From the NCBI RefSeq assembly GCF_016765655.2, contig NZ_CP086106.1, positions 466,001-530,000 of the forward strand: 64,000 nt of DNA. The letters run 5' to 3'. The stretch's first letter is position 1, and every line of letters begins with the position of its first letter. Source of the DNA: Skermanella mucosa. GTDB lineage: Bacteria; Pseudomonadota; Alphaproteobacteria; Azospirillales; Azospirillaceae. Position numbers and translations under genes: made by a program. This document shows, in pieces, positions 26,776-34,277 of this stretch. Below the pieces are notes generated by a model that saw only the letters and a list, made by a program, of their open reading frames with translations, was not told the origin of the DNA and searched no databases.

Positions 26776-26825
26776 TCTGCGTGCATCTGTGGCCGATCTT
26801 TTTATCCTCGAAGCCTCTGCCGACG

Positions 26826-27128
26826 CTATGGCGCGCTGCGGGATTCTCCGATGTCCTTCCGGGAGGCGCTGAACTCCCGTTCCGCCTCCCTGGTATCGAC
26901 GGCATTCTGCAGGTTGAGCCAAAGGTTCGGCGTGGTGTCGAGGCGGTGAGCCAATCTCACGGCTATGTTCGGAGTGACTCGCCGATGACCGTTGATGATT
27001 TCGCTCAAGTGCTTGCGGGAGACTTCCAGGTCTCTGGACAGTCCGGAGATCGTATAGCCGCGTTCATCCAGGAACAGGTCCTTGAGGATCGTCCCCGGTG
27101 AGGATGGCCGGCGCTGGCGTTTGATCAT
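26826..27128 (-). CDS. higA: HigA-family antitoxin without adjacent toxin
   Basis: A 100-residue helix-turn-helix protein of the HigA/VapI addiction-module group: PGTILKDLFLDERGYTISGLSRDL, then the recognition helix region VSRKHLSEIINGHRRVTPNIAVRLAHRL, and the typical PNLWLNLQNAVD. In HigBA loci the toxin gene lies immediately upstream; here the upstream DNA is a duplicated repeat segment with no toxin frame. The ATG overlaps a four-codon remnant frame (ATGACTCCGTCATGA), which may be the trace of a lost upstream gene. It may still act as an autorepressor. Confidence 0.88.
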   Translation of the reverse strand: MIKRQRRPSSPGTILKDLFLDERGYTISGLSRDLEVSRKHLSEIINGHRRVTPNIAVRLAHRLDTTPNLWLNLQNAVDTREAEREFSASRKDIGESRSAP

Positions 27129-27163
27129 GACGGAGTCATGCTCCTTATCGGGTCAGGCTTCCG

Positions 27164-27255
27164 CCGGGTGCCGGCCGGGATAGCGGGAGGGGCGCAAACA
27201 TAATCCAGGTTCTTGCCACAGATTACGGCGATGGACAAAGATATGAACCGGATCA
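27164..27255. repeat. Direct duplication of 24661-24750
   Basis: GCCGGGTGCCGGCCGGGATA and the following 70 bases match the 3' end of the small ORF near 24.7 kb and the first half of its downstream palindrome with few differences. The two copies bracket the group II intron and higA. Confidence 0.85.
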
Positions 27256-27522
27256 TCTGTCGGCTGTCCGGCACGGTGATTGCTGGGTGCTCACAGGGCT
27301 GAACGATAGGCAGAATCTCCCCCTTTTCGTCATACCCGGACTTGATCCGGGTATCTCCCCGCACGGCGGCGCTGATGGAGTCTGCAAGCGATGACCGGGT
27401 CAAGCCCGGTCATGACGATAAAAGGAAGAATGCTCTACCAGGAAAGCACCCTATGTTTGAGCGAGCAATCACCGTGCCGGACAGCCGTGGATCATCTGAG
27501 TGTATCGCCGTTATCTGTGGCC
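27213..27522. repeat. Dispersed CCACAGAT palindrome, copy B (split by MITE)
   Basis: Left half GCCACAGATTACGGCGATGG (from 27215) and right half TATCGCCGTTATCTGTGGCC (to 27522) are separated by a 229-base insert. Removing the insert and one copy of GGATCATCTG restores an element like copies A and C. Confidence 0.88.
27260..27488. mobile_element. MITE-like element with perfect 24-bp terminal inverted repeats
   Basis: Both ends begin CGGCTGTCCGGCACGGTGAT and match for 24 bases. GGATCATCTG flanks both sides (27250-27259 and 27489-27498), a 10-bp target duplication. The interior has no transposase gene but holds two small palindromes, TACCCGGACTTGATCCGGGT (27333-27353) and ATGACCGGGTCAAGCCCGGT (27391-27413), of a type common between genes in alphaproteobacteria. 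It must be moved by a transposase supplied elsewhere. Confidence 0.85.
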
Positions 27523-27607
27523 AATTTTCCTTGTTTCACTCCAACGCCGTCCAAGGCAGGCCCGAAGCGGCACCAGACGCATCGGCGCGGTTTGAACGGC
27601 GGGCCAC

Positions 27608-27787
27608 TCAATATTTCGTAGCGCCAAGAACGGCTTGGAACACCTCCTCGCGGCGCTTCATTTCCTCTTCCGTCTCGCCGTCCACCGGAACGGCCACCGA
27701 CTTGCGGATGTCGGCAGGCGCCACGACCTCAAGGGTTCCGCCGACCCGACACTCCGGCCCCTGGCCGCGCGAACACGTCCCCATCAT
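27608..27787 (-). CDS. Small ORF coupled to the cyclase gene
   Basis: A 59-residue protein starting MMGTCSRGQGPECRVGG and ending in a charged helix (ETEEEMKRREEVFQAVL). Its ATGATG start overlaps the stop of the cyclase gene and follows GGAGGG, so it would be translated by coupling. No family is recognised; it could be a partner of the cyclase or a chance frame. Confidence 0.5.
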   Translation of the reverse strand: MMGTCSRGQGPECRVGGTLEVVAPADIRKSVAVPVDGETEEEMKRREEVFQAVLGATKY

Positions 27788-29121
27788 CCCTCCGCACTCC
27801 CGACCAGCCGCCATACCGGCACCGCGCCGATGCCCTTCAGCTCCGCCGTGCCCAGCGGCTCCACCCGGAAGCGGTCGCCCAGCGCGTCGCGCGTGCTGGA
27901 CGAGACGGCGATGGTGCCGGGGGAGGCCCGCGATTCCAGGCGGCTCGCCAGGTTGACCGTGTCGCCCCAGACGTCGTAGGCGAACTTGTGCGTGCCGATC
28001 ACGCCGGCGACCACGGGGCCGGTGTTCAGGCCGACGCGCAGCCCCAGGCCGGGATGGTCGCGCAGGGTCTCCGCCATCGCCTCCATCATGCCCAGCGCCA
28101 CCCGGGCCGCGGCGCCGGCATGGTCGGGCAGGCCGGCGGGGGCGCCGGCCACCGCCATGTAGCCATCACCGATCGTCTTCAGCTTCTCCACCCCGTGGGC
28201 CGCGCACAGCGCGTCGAAGCGGGAGAACAGGCCGCCCAGCACCTCCACCACCTCGGCTGCGTTGCGGTCGGACGCGAAGGCGGTGAATCCCGCGATGTCG
28301 GCGAACAGCACCGTCACGGCCTCCAGCCGGTCGGCGATCGGCCGCTCCCCGGCCTTCAGGCGGTCGGCGACGCTGGCCGGCAGCACGTTCAGCAGCAGCG
28401 CGTCGGACCGGGCCGCCTCGCGCGCCGCAGCACCCCGGGCGATCTCCGCCGACCAGTAGAGATAGACCACCAGCACGCCGACGCAGGCGGCCACGATCAC
28501 CACGCCGGTCCGGACCTCCGCCAGGTTGGCGGCGGTGGCCGGGGCATAGGGCGGATGGCCCTGGTGGATCCAGACCTGCATGAAGACGATGACGCCGACG
28601 CACAGCGCGCAGGCGGCGGCCAGCGCCAGGCGCTCCGTGCGGGCGAACAGCAGCGCCGGGCCGGCGAACAGGCACATCGCGGCGAGCACGTCGATTCCCG
28701 TCCCCGGCCCCAGCATCACGGTCATGACCCCGACGACGCCGCAGCCGTAAAGCACCATCCCCATCCGCCCGGCCAGCATCCATCCCGCCCGCACGCACAG
28801 CAGCGAGCCGACGGCGAGCGCCAGCAGGGCGCCGGTGATCCAGGCGGCCAGCCGGTTGAAGGCGGCATATTCTTCGCCCGGCCACGGGAACGCGATGCTC
28901 TCCACCGCCATGAAGGCCGCCAGCACCGTGATGAGCCAGGCGAAGATGGTCGCGTTCCGCAGGGGACCGGGCGGCGCGGCCAGCCAGCGGCGCCGGGCCG
29001 GGGCCATGCCGGTCGCCAGGGGACCCGGGCCGGCCGGGATGTCCGGAGTCTGATGCGCGGTCACGAACGGATCACTCCCCGTCGGTTGATCGGAGTCGCG
29101 CGCCATCGGCGACATTCCCAC
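27784..29121 (-). CDS. Membrane-bound class III adenylate/guanylate cyclase
   Basis: A 445-residue protein with about six membrane helices (residues 55-225) followed by a class III catalytic domain (about 265-440). Metal-binding aspartates are in VLFADIAGFTAF and KTIGDGYMAV, and the catalytic Asn/Arg lie in VWGDTVNLASRLES. Substrate residues look adenylate-like but I did not resolve them fully. An ATG five codons in (MARDSDQ) is an alternative start. It diverges from the YHS operon across a spacer carrying two palindromes, and overlaps a small ORF at its end. Confidence 0.92.
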   Translation of the reverse strand: MGMSPMARDSDQPTGSDPFVTAHQTPDIPAGPGPLATGMAPARRRWLAAPPGPLRNATIFAWLITVLAAFMAVESIAFPWPGEEYAAFNRLAAWITGALLALAVGSLLCVRAGWMLAGRMGMVLYGCGVVGVMTVMLGPGTGIDVLAAMCLFAGPALLFARTERLALAAACALCVGVIVFMQVWIHQGHPPYAPATAANLAEVRTGVVIVAACVGVLVVYLYWSAEIARGAAAREAARSDALLLNVLPASVADRLKAGERPIADRLEAVTVLFADIAGFTAFASDRNAAEVVEVLGGLFSRFDALCAAHGVEKLKTIGDGYMAVAGAPAGLPDHAGAAARVALGMMEAMAETLRDHPGLGLRVGLNTGPVVAGVIGTHKFAYDVWGDTVNLASRLESRASPGTIAVSSSTRDALGDRFRVEPLGTAELKGIGAVPVWRLVGSAEG

Positions 29122-29172
29122 CGATCATACAGCTTTCCGCCAGGCGGGCCAGGGCCGGCGGAGAGGACCGAC

Positions 29173-29198
29173 TGGTTTGTTTCATTTCAAACAAACCA
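29173..29198. promoter_or_regulatory. Perfect 10-bp inverted repeat, candidate operator
   Basis: TGGTTTGTTT and AAACAAACCA separated by six bases (CATTTC). It lies 52 bases upstream of the cyclase start, in the divergent spacer, where a dimeric repressor or activator could act. Confidence 0.55.
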
Positions 29199-29240
29199 AG
29201 GGTTCCCGCCTTTTCCGGCCGGCGGTAATAGAATAATCAC

Positions 29241-29258
29241 GATGTTGTGAACAACATC
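29241..29258. promoter_or_regulatory. Perfect 18-bp palindrome, candidate operator
   Basis: GATGTTGTGAACAACATC, two 8-base arms around GA. It is 107 bases upstream of the YHS gene start and within an AT-richer patch likely to hold the promoter of the rightward operon. Confidence 0.55.
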
Positions 29259-29364
29259 ACGCCTTTGGTGAGCGGATGTGAATTATAAAGGACGCCGAAT
29301 CAGAACATTGTGGTGTGGATACGGACGCGGTCCGGAAGTCCCCACCACTTGGCAGGGTTTCACG

Positions 29365-29835
29365 ATGTCTCGAAGCGCAGTACGCCCGCTGATCGTCGCT
29401 TTGGCCGCCCTGGCGGCGGTCGGCTCGTTCTCACCGCCCGCCCTGGCGAAGGAGCCGGCGATCTATACAGGGTTCTTCAGCAGCGTCGCGGTCGGCGGTT
29501 ACGACCCCGTGGCCTATTTCACCCAGGGGAAGCCGGTCGAGGGCAGCAAGGAATTCTCGACCCGCTGGATGGACGCGGAATGGCGCTTCGCCAGCGCCGC
29601 CAATCGCGACCTCTTCATCGCCTCGCCCGAGAAATACGCGCCGCAGTACGGCGGGTACTGCGCCTGGGCGATCGCCCAGAACAAGACCGCGTCGGGCGAT
29701 CCGAAGCTGTGGAAGGTGGTCGACGGCAAGCTGTACCTGAACTACGACCAGGACGTCCAGGAGCGGTGGGAGAAGGACATCCCGGGCTTCATCGCCAGCG
29801 CCGACCGCAACTGGCCCGCGGTCCTGGGCAAGTGA
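29365..29835 (+). CDS. Exported YHS-domain protein
   Basis: A 156-residue periplasmic protein with a signal peptide (VRPLIVALAALAAVGSFSPPALA). The YHS-type core runs from GGYDPVAYFTQGKPVEGSKEF to PQYGGYCAWAIAQNK, with one cysteine in GGYCAWA. YHS proteins are often linked to metal handling or as small partners of membrane proteins; the exact job is unknown. The ATG giving the signal peptide is preferred over an upstream frame-extending start. It opens a rightward run of six closely packed genes. Confidence 0.88.
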   Translation: MSRSAVRPLIVALAALAAVGSFSPPALAKEPAIYTGFFSSVAVGGYDPVAYFTQGKPVEGSKEFSTRWMDAEWRFASAANRDLFIASPEKYAPQYGGYCAWAIAQNKTASGDPKLWKVVDGKLYLNYDQDVQERWEKDIPGFIASADRNWPAVLGK

Positions 29836-29848
29836 GGGGAGACCGTCG

Positions 29849-30349
29849 ATGACCGATCGCAGACGCCGGTTCCTCGTCGGAGCCCTGTCCCTCTACATCG
29901 CCTTCGTCTTCGTGCAGTCGCTGTTCTTCAAGTTCACCGACAGTCCCGAGACGCAGCATATCTTCGGCACGCTGGACGCCTGGGCCGCCGGGTTCGGCTT
30001 CGCCGGGCTGTTCGCCCCGACCGGCCCGTTCAGCCAGTACGTGGTCGGCTCGGCCGAGCTGGTCGCCTCGGCGCTCCTGATCGCCGGGCTGGTCACCGGC
30101 CGGGTGCTGCTCCAGGGGGCGGGAGCCCTGCTGGCCCTCGGCGTCATCAGCGGCGCCATCTTCTTCCACCTGTTCACGCCCCTGGGCGTCCAGGTGGTGA
30201 ACACCGACGGCAGCCTGGACGGCGGCGAGCTGTTCGCCCTGGCCTGCGGCGTCTGGATCGCGTCCGCCGCCATCCTGGCGCTGCGCCGCGCCGACTTGGC
30301 AGCGCTCCTGCCGTTCGGGCGGTCCGGCGCCCGCCTGGGAAGGAGCTGA
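29849..30349 (+). CDS. DoxX-like four-helix membrane protein
   Basis: A 166-residue inner-membrane protein with four hydrophobic helices; the first ends in FVFVQSLFFKFTDSPETQHIF, followed by VVGSAELVASALLIAGL, which resembles the DoxX/SURF4 fold. DoxX relatives act in redox complexes, but no partner enzyme is evident. It is 13 bases after the YHS gene and 4 bases before the next gene. Confidence 0.82.
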   Translation: MTDRRRRFLVGALSLYIAFVFVQSLFFKFTDSPETQHIFGTLDAWAAGFGFAGLFAPTGPFSQYVVGSAELVASALLIAGLVTGRVLLQGAGALLALGVISGAIFFHLFTPLGVQVVNTDGSLDGGELFALACGVWIASAAILALRRADLAALLPFGRSGARLGRS

Positions 30350-30353
30350 CGGA

Positions 30354-31607
30354 ATGCCGATCCGGCGCGACCGCCACGGGCTGGCCGTGACGACGGAGTT
30401 TCCCGCCACGGTCGAGGCGATCGACCGCTTCACCGGGGAAGTCCTGAGCCACGGCCGCGACGCCGGCCTGCTGCTGGCCGCCGCCGAGGCCGATCCCGGC
30501 TGCGCCCTGCTCCAGGCCTATGCCGGGGCGCTGTACCTGTTCCTCCAGACCTCGGAGGGCACGGCCAAGGCGGCGCCGTTCCTGGCGCGCGCCCGCGCCC
30601 TGGTTCGCGGCGCGTCCGAGCGGGAGCGGCTGATGGTGGCGGCCCTCGACGCCTGGGGCTCGGGCGCCGCCGACCGGGCGCTCCACCTGCACCGGCGGAT
30701 CGCCCTGGACTGGCCGCACGACCTGCTGAACCTGAAGCTGGCCCAGATCCACCAGCTCAACCGGGGCGACCGGGCGGGGATGCGGGAACTGGCGGAGGCC
30801 GCCCTGCCGCATGTCTGGCGGATCAGCTACGCCTGGGGTCTGCTGGCCTTCGCGATGGAGCAGGCCGGGGCGCTCGACGCCGCCGAGGACGCGGGCCGCC
30901 GCGCGGTCGCGATGAACCCGGACGATCCCTGGGCTCAGCACGCCGTGGCCCACGTGCTGGAGGCGCGCGGCGATCCCAGCGCGGGGCTGGCGTTCCTGGA
31001 GCCGCTGTCGGCCACCTGGGAGCGCTGCTCCAGCTTCATGTATACCCACAACTGGTGGCACACCGCCCTGTTCCGCCTGGACATGGACGAGGGGGCGGCG
31101 GCGCTGGCCCTGTTCGACGGCCGGGTATGGGGCGTGCGCAAGACCTATGTCCAGGACCAGGTCAACGCCGTGTCCCTGCTGTCGCGCCTGGAGCTGCGCG
31201 GCATCGACGTGGGCGGCCGGTGGTCCGACGTGGCGGACCATGTCCGCCCGCGGGTCGGCGACCGGCAGAACGGTTTCCTGGACCTGCATTACCTCTATGC
31301 CCTGGCTCGGGCGGGCGAGGGGGAGGCGGTCGCTTGCCTGCTGGCGGGGATTGAGGCGTTCGCCCGGTCCGGGCCGGCACCCTGCCGCCCGGTCTGGGGG
31401 GAAGTGGCGCTGCCCGCCGCCCGCGCCCTGGAGGCCCACGCCGGCGGACGGTTCGCCGAAGCCGCCGCGACCCTGGGGCCGCTGCTGCCGAGGCTTCACC
31501 TGCTGGGCGGCAGCACCGCGCAGCAGACCTGGTTCACCCGCCTGCATCAGGATGCCCGGATGCGCGCCGCCGGCGACAAGCTGGCCCGGACGGGCGCCTG
31601 CGCATGA
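30354..31607 (+). CDS. TTC38-like tetratricopeptide protein
   Basis: A 417-residue soluble helical-repeat protein. FLARARALVRGASERERLMV, WPHDLLNLKLAQIHQLNRGD, FMYTHNWWHTALFRLDM and DLHYLYALARAGE match the TTC38 family (eukaryote-like TPR protein found widely in bacteria). Function in bacteria is unknown. Its last four bases overlap the start of the following lipoprotein gene. Confidence 0.85.
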   Translation: MPIRRDRHGLAVTTEFPATVEAIDRFTGEVLSHGRDAGLLLAAAEADPGCALLQAYAGALYLFLQTSEGTAKAAPFLARARALVRGASERERLMVAALDAWGSGAADRALHLHRRIALDWPHDLLNLKLAQIHQLNRGDRAGMRELAEAALPHVWRISYAWGLLAFAMEQAGALDAAEDAGRRAVAMNPDDPWAQHAVAHVLEARGDPSAGLAFLEPLSATWERCSSFMYTHNWWHTALFRLDMDEGAAALALFDGRVWGVRKTYVQDQVNAVSLLSRLELRGIDVGGRWSDVADHVRPRVGDRQNGFLDLHYLYALARAGEGEAVACLLAGIEAFARSGPAPCRPVWGEVALPAARALEAHAGGRFAEAAATLGPLLPRLHLLGGSTAQQTWFTRLHQDARMRAAGDKLARTGACA

Positions 31608-32449
31608 GATGCAGGTCGCTGTTCCGCGCCGCCGGCCTGATCGCCGTCGCCTTCGGCCTGGCCGGGTGCGGCGTTCCCGGGCCGGCGACGCCGGCGACGG
31701 CCATGGAACCCCTGCGCCGCAGCCTGTCCCTCGACGGTCTTGCGGAGGGCGGGCCGCCGGTGACGGTCAGCTATCTGACGGCGGGCGACCCCTCGGGGGC
31801 CCGGCTGATCCTGGTCCACGGCACGCCGGGCGCCGCTGACGGCTGGGCCGATTTCCTGGCCGATCCGCCGCCGGGGGTCGAGGTGGTGGCGCTGGACCGG
31901 CCGGGCTTCGGGGACAGCGGTCCGGAAGGCGCCGTCACCGGCCTGGACGAGCAGGCCGACGCCGTCGCGGCGCTGCTGCCGGACGACGGCAGGCCGGCGA
32001 TCCTGCTCGGCCACTCCCTGGGCGGGCCGATCGTGGCCCTGGCCGCGGCGCGCCATCCGGAGCGGGTGCGGGCCTTGATCCTGCTGGCCGCCTCCCTCGA
32101 TCCCGCCCTGGAGCGGATCCATCCCATGCAGCATGTGGGCGCCTGGGCGCCCGTGCGGGCCGTCCTGCCGCGCCCGATCCGCAACGCCAACGCCGAGCTG
32201 TTCGCCCTGAAGCCGGAGCTGGAGGCGCTGCGCCCCGAATTGGCCCTGGTCCGCTGCCCGGTGCTGATCGTCCACGGCACCGACGACGATCTGGTGCCCT
32301 TCTCCAACGTCGCCTATGCCGAGACGCACCTGACCGGCGCCTGCCGGGTCGAGACCGTGGTCCTGGACGGCGCCGACCATTTCCTGCCGTGGAACGCCGC
32401 ACCGACCGTTCGGGCGGCGATCGCCCGGGCGGAGGGCATGGAATGCTGA
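31604..32449 (+). CDS. Alpha/beta-hydrolase lipoprotein
   Basis: A 281-residue hydrolase with a lipoprotein signal (lipobox FGLAGCGVP, Cys near residue 22), so it should be anchored in the periplasm. The oxyanion region is LVHGTPGAADGW, the nucleophile elbow GHSLGGPI, the late acid lies near HGTDDDLVPF and the histidine in DGADHFLPW. Substrate is unknown. It is coupled to both neighbours by overlapping start/stop codons. Confidence 0.87.
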   Translation: MRCRSLFRAAGLIAVAFGLAGCGVPGPATPATAMEPLRRSLSLDGLAEGGPPVTVSYLTAGDPSGARLILVHGTPGAADGWADFLADPPPGVEVVALDRPGFGDSGPEGAVTGLDEQADAVAALLPDDGRPAILLGHSLGGPIVALAAARHPERVRALILLAASLDPALERIHPMQHVGAWAPVRAVLPRPIRNANAELFALKPELEALRPELALVRCPVLIVHGTDDDLVPFSNVAYAETHLTGACRVETVVLDGADHFLPWNAAPTVRAAIARAEGMEC

Positions 32450-33072
32450 CGAGCCTGGAGACCACCCTCGGGGCGCTGATCGCCGCGTCGGCCGATCCCT
32501 GGGTCATCCTGCCGGCGCTGGTCCTGATCACCTTCCTGCTGGAGGACGTGGCGATCGCGGCCGGCGTGGCCCTGGCGCTCGACGGCACCATCGGCTGGCC
32601 CGCCGCCTTCCTGGCGGTGGCCGGCGGCATCGCGCTCGGCGACCTGGGCCTGTACGGCACGGGTCGGCTGGCGCTGCGGGTGCCGGCGCTGCGCCGGCGG
32701 CTGGAGGATGACCGGGTCGATCGGGCGCGCGCCGCGCTCGACGGGCGGCTGGGCGTCGCCGTCGTGGTCGCCCGCGTGGTGCCGGGCCTGCGGCTCGCGA
32801 CATACACCGCCGCCGGGCTGCTCGGTGTCTCCTTTCCCCGGTTCGCCGCCCTGGTCGTCGCGGCGGTCGCGGTCTGGACCGCGGGGCTGTTCTGGCTGGC
32901 GACCGCGCTGGGACAGGCGCTGGGCGAGCTGCTGGAACGCACCTTCGGCATCGGACCCACGGCCGCCGTCGTCCTGGCGCTTGTGCCCCTCGTCCTCCTC
33001 GCCCTGCTGCTGCCGCGCCTGCTGCGCGGACCGTCCGCGGCCAAACCCGTCGAACCCGGGGTGTCCCCATGA
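32443..33072 (+). CDS. DedA-family membrane protein
   Basis: A 209-residue inner-membrane protein. LLEDVAIAAGVALALDGTIG and the later VVARVVPGLRLATYTAAGLLG correspond to the conserved DedA reentrant-loop motif with its arginine. DedA/DTT proteins are associated with lipid-carrier recycling and envelope homeostasis. The ATG overlaps the end of the hydrolase gene. Two or more terminal helices complete the fold. Confidence 0.88.
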   Translation: MLTSLETTLGALIAASADPWVILPALVLITFLLEDVAIAAGVALALDGTIGWPAAFLAVAGGIALGDLGLYGTGRLALRVPALRRRLEDDRVDRARAALDGRLGVAVVVARVVPGLRLATYTAAGLLGVSFPRFAALVVAAVAVWTAGLFWLATALGQALGELLERTFGIGPTAAVVLALVPLVLLALLLPRLLRGPSAAKPVEPGVSP

Positions 33073-34238
33073 CCATGCTCGCCGAACCGCCGTCCGCCCT
33101 TCCCGTGCCGGCTCCCGAACCGAGCGATCGGACCTGGCCGGTGCCGCATGCCGGGATGCCGCCCCTGGACACCGACGGGGACCCGCTGAGCGCCTTCGAG
33201 TTCTGGTCGATGCGCCGATTCTACTGGCCGATCGCGCTTTATGCCCTGTGGCTGATGGTGCGCTATCGGGGCGTCACGCTGCCGACCGCGGCGAACCCGT
33301 CCTTCCCCGGCGGCGGCCTGGTCGGCGAGTCGAAGTCGGCCATCCTGGACCTCGCCTGCGCGGCGGCGCCCGACCATGTCGCCCCCTTCGTCGCGGTCGA
33401 CCGGCCAAGTCATCCCGACGATGTGATCGGCGAGGCGCTGGCGGCGGAGGCGGCCATGACCGCGGCGGGGCTTCGCTTCCCCGTGGTCGCCAAGCCGGAC
33501 CTGGGGTGCCGGGGCGCGGGGGTTCGGCTGGTCCGCGATCCCGGGGAGCTGGCGGCCTACCTGGAGGGGTTCCCGGCCGGGGCGCGGCTGGTCCTCCAGC
33601 GCCACGTGGCGTACGAGGCGGAGGCCGGCGTCTTCTATGTCCGCGAACCGGGGGGAGAGGGCGGCCGGATCGTGTCGCTGACGCTGAAATACTTCCCCTA
33701 TGTCCACGGCGACGGACGCTCGACCCTGCGGGAGCTGATCCTGGCCGACCCGCGGGCCGGGCGGGTGCCGCACCTCTACCTGCCGCGCCACGCCGCCCGG
33801 CTGGACTGGATGCCCCAGGCGGGGGAGCCGGTCCGGCTCGCCTTCGCCGGAAGCCACAGCCGGGGCAGCATCTTCCGCGACGGGACGCATCTGGTCACCC
33901 CGGCCATGACCGAACGGTTCGACGCCATCGCCCGCGCCATCCCGGAATTCTGGTTCGGCCGGTTCGACGTGCGGTTCGCGGATATCGCGCGGCTCCAGGC
34001 CGGCGAGGATTTCACCATCCTGGAGGTCAACGGCGCCGGGGCGGAGATGACCCATGTCTGGGACCGCTCCAAGACGCTTCGGCAGGCGCGGCGCGACCTG
34101 ATGGAGCAGTACCGCCTGCTGTTCGCCATCGGCAGGGCGAACCGGGACCGCGGGCACCGGGGCCAGAGCCTCGGCGAGTTCTGGCGGGCCTGGCGGCGCG
34201 AGAAGGCGCTGACGCCGCACTATCCGCCGACCCTGTGA
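33069..34238 (+). CDS. ATP-grasp family ligase-like protein
   Basis: A 389-residue protein with a D-Ala-D-Ala-ligase-like ATP-grasp core: FPVVAKPDLGCRGAGVRLVRD, LVLQRHVAYEAEAGVFYVRE, and the metal-binding end FGRFDVRFADIARLQ... EDFTILEVNGAGAE. Residues about 45-65 (FYWPIALYALWLMVRY) are hydrophobic and may hold it at the membrane. The ligated substrates are unknown. It closes the six-gene unit and overlaps dedA by four bases, so a joint role in envelope or lipid-linked chemistry is likely but unproven. Confidence 0.86.
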   Translation: MTMLAEPPSALPVPAPEPSDRTWPVPHAGMPPLDTDGDPLSAFEFWSMRRFYWPIALYALWLMVRYRGVTLPTAANPSFPGGGLVGESKSAILDLACAAAPDHVAPFVAVDRPSHPDDVIGEALAAEAAMTAAGLRFPVVAKPDLGCRGAGVRLVRDPGELAAYLEGFPAGARLVLQRHVAYEAEAGVFYVREPGGEGGRIVSLTLKYFPYVHGDGRSTLRELILADPRAGRVPHLYLPRHAARLDWMPQAGEPVRLAFAGSHSRGSIFRDGTHLVTPAMTERFDAIARAIPEFWFGRFDVRFADIARLQAGEDFTILEVNGAGAEMTHVWDRSKTLRQARRDLMEQYRLLFAIGRANRDRGHRGQSLGEFWRAWRREKALTPHYPPTL

Positions 34239-34277
34239 TTCCTTGATTTCCACACCGCCCGATCGGAGCCGCCGCGC

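Noticed and set aside
31935-34253. 772-codon minus-strand open frame
   Set aside because: Opposite the hydrolase, DedA and ATP-grasp genes, with no recognisable motif.
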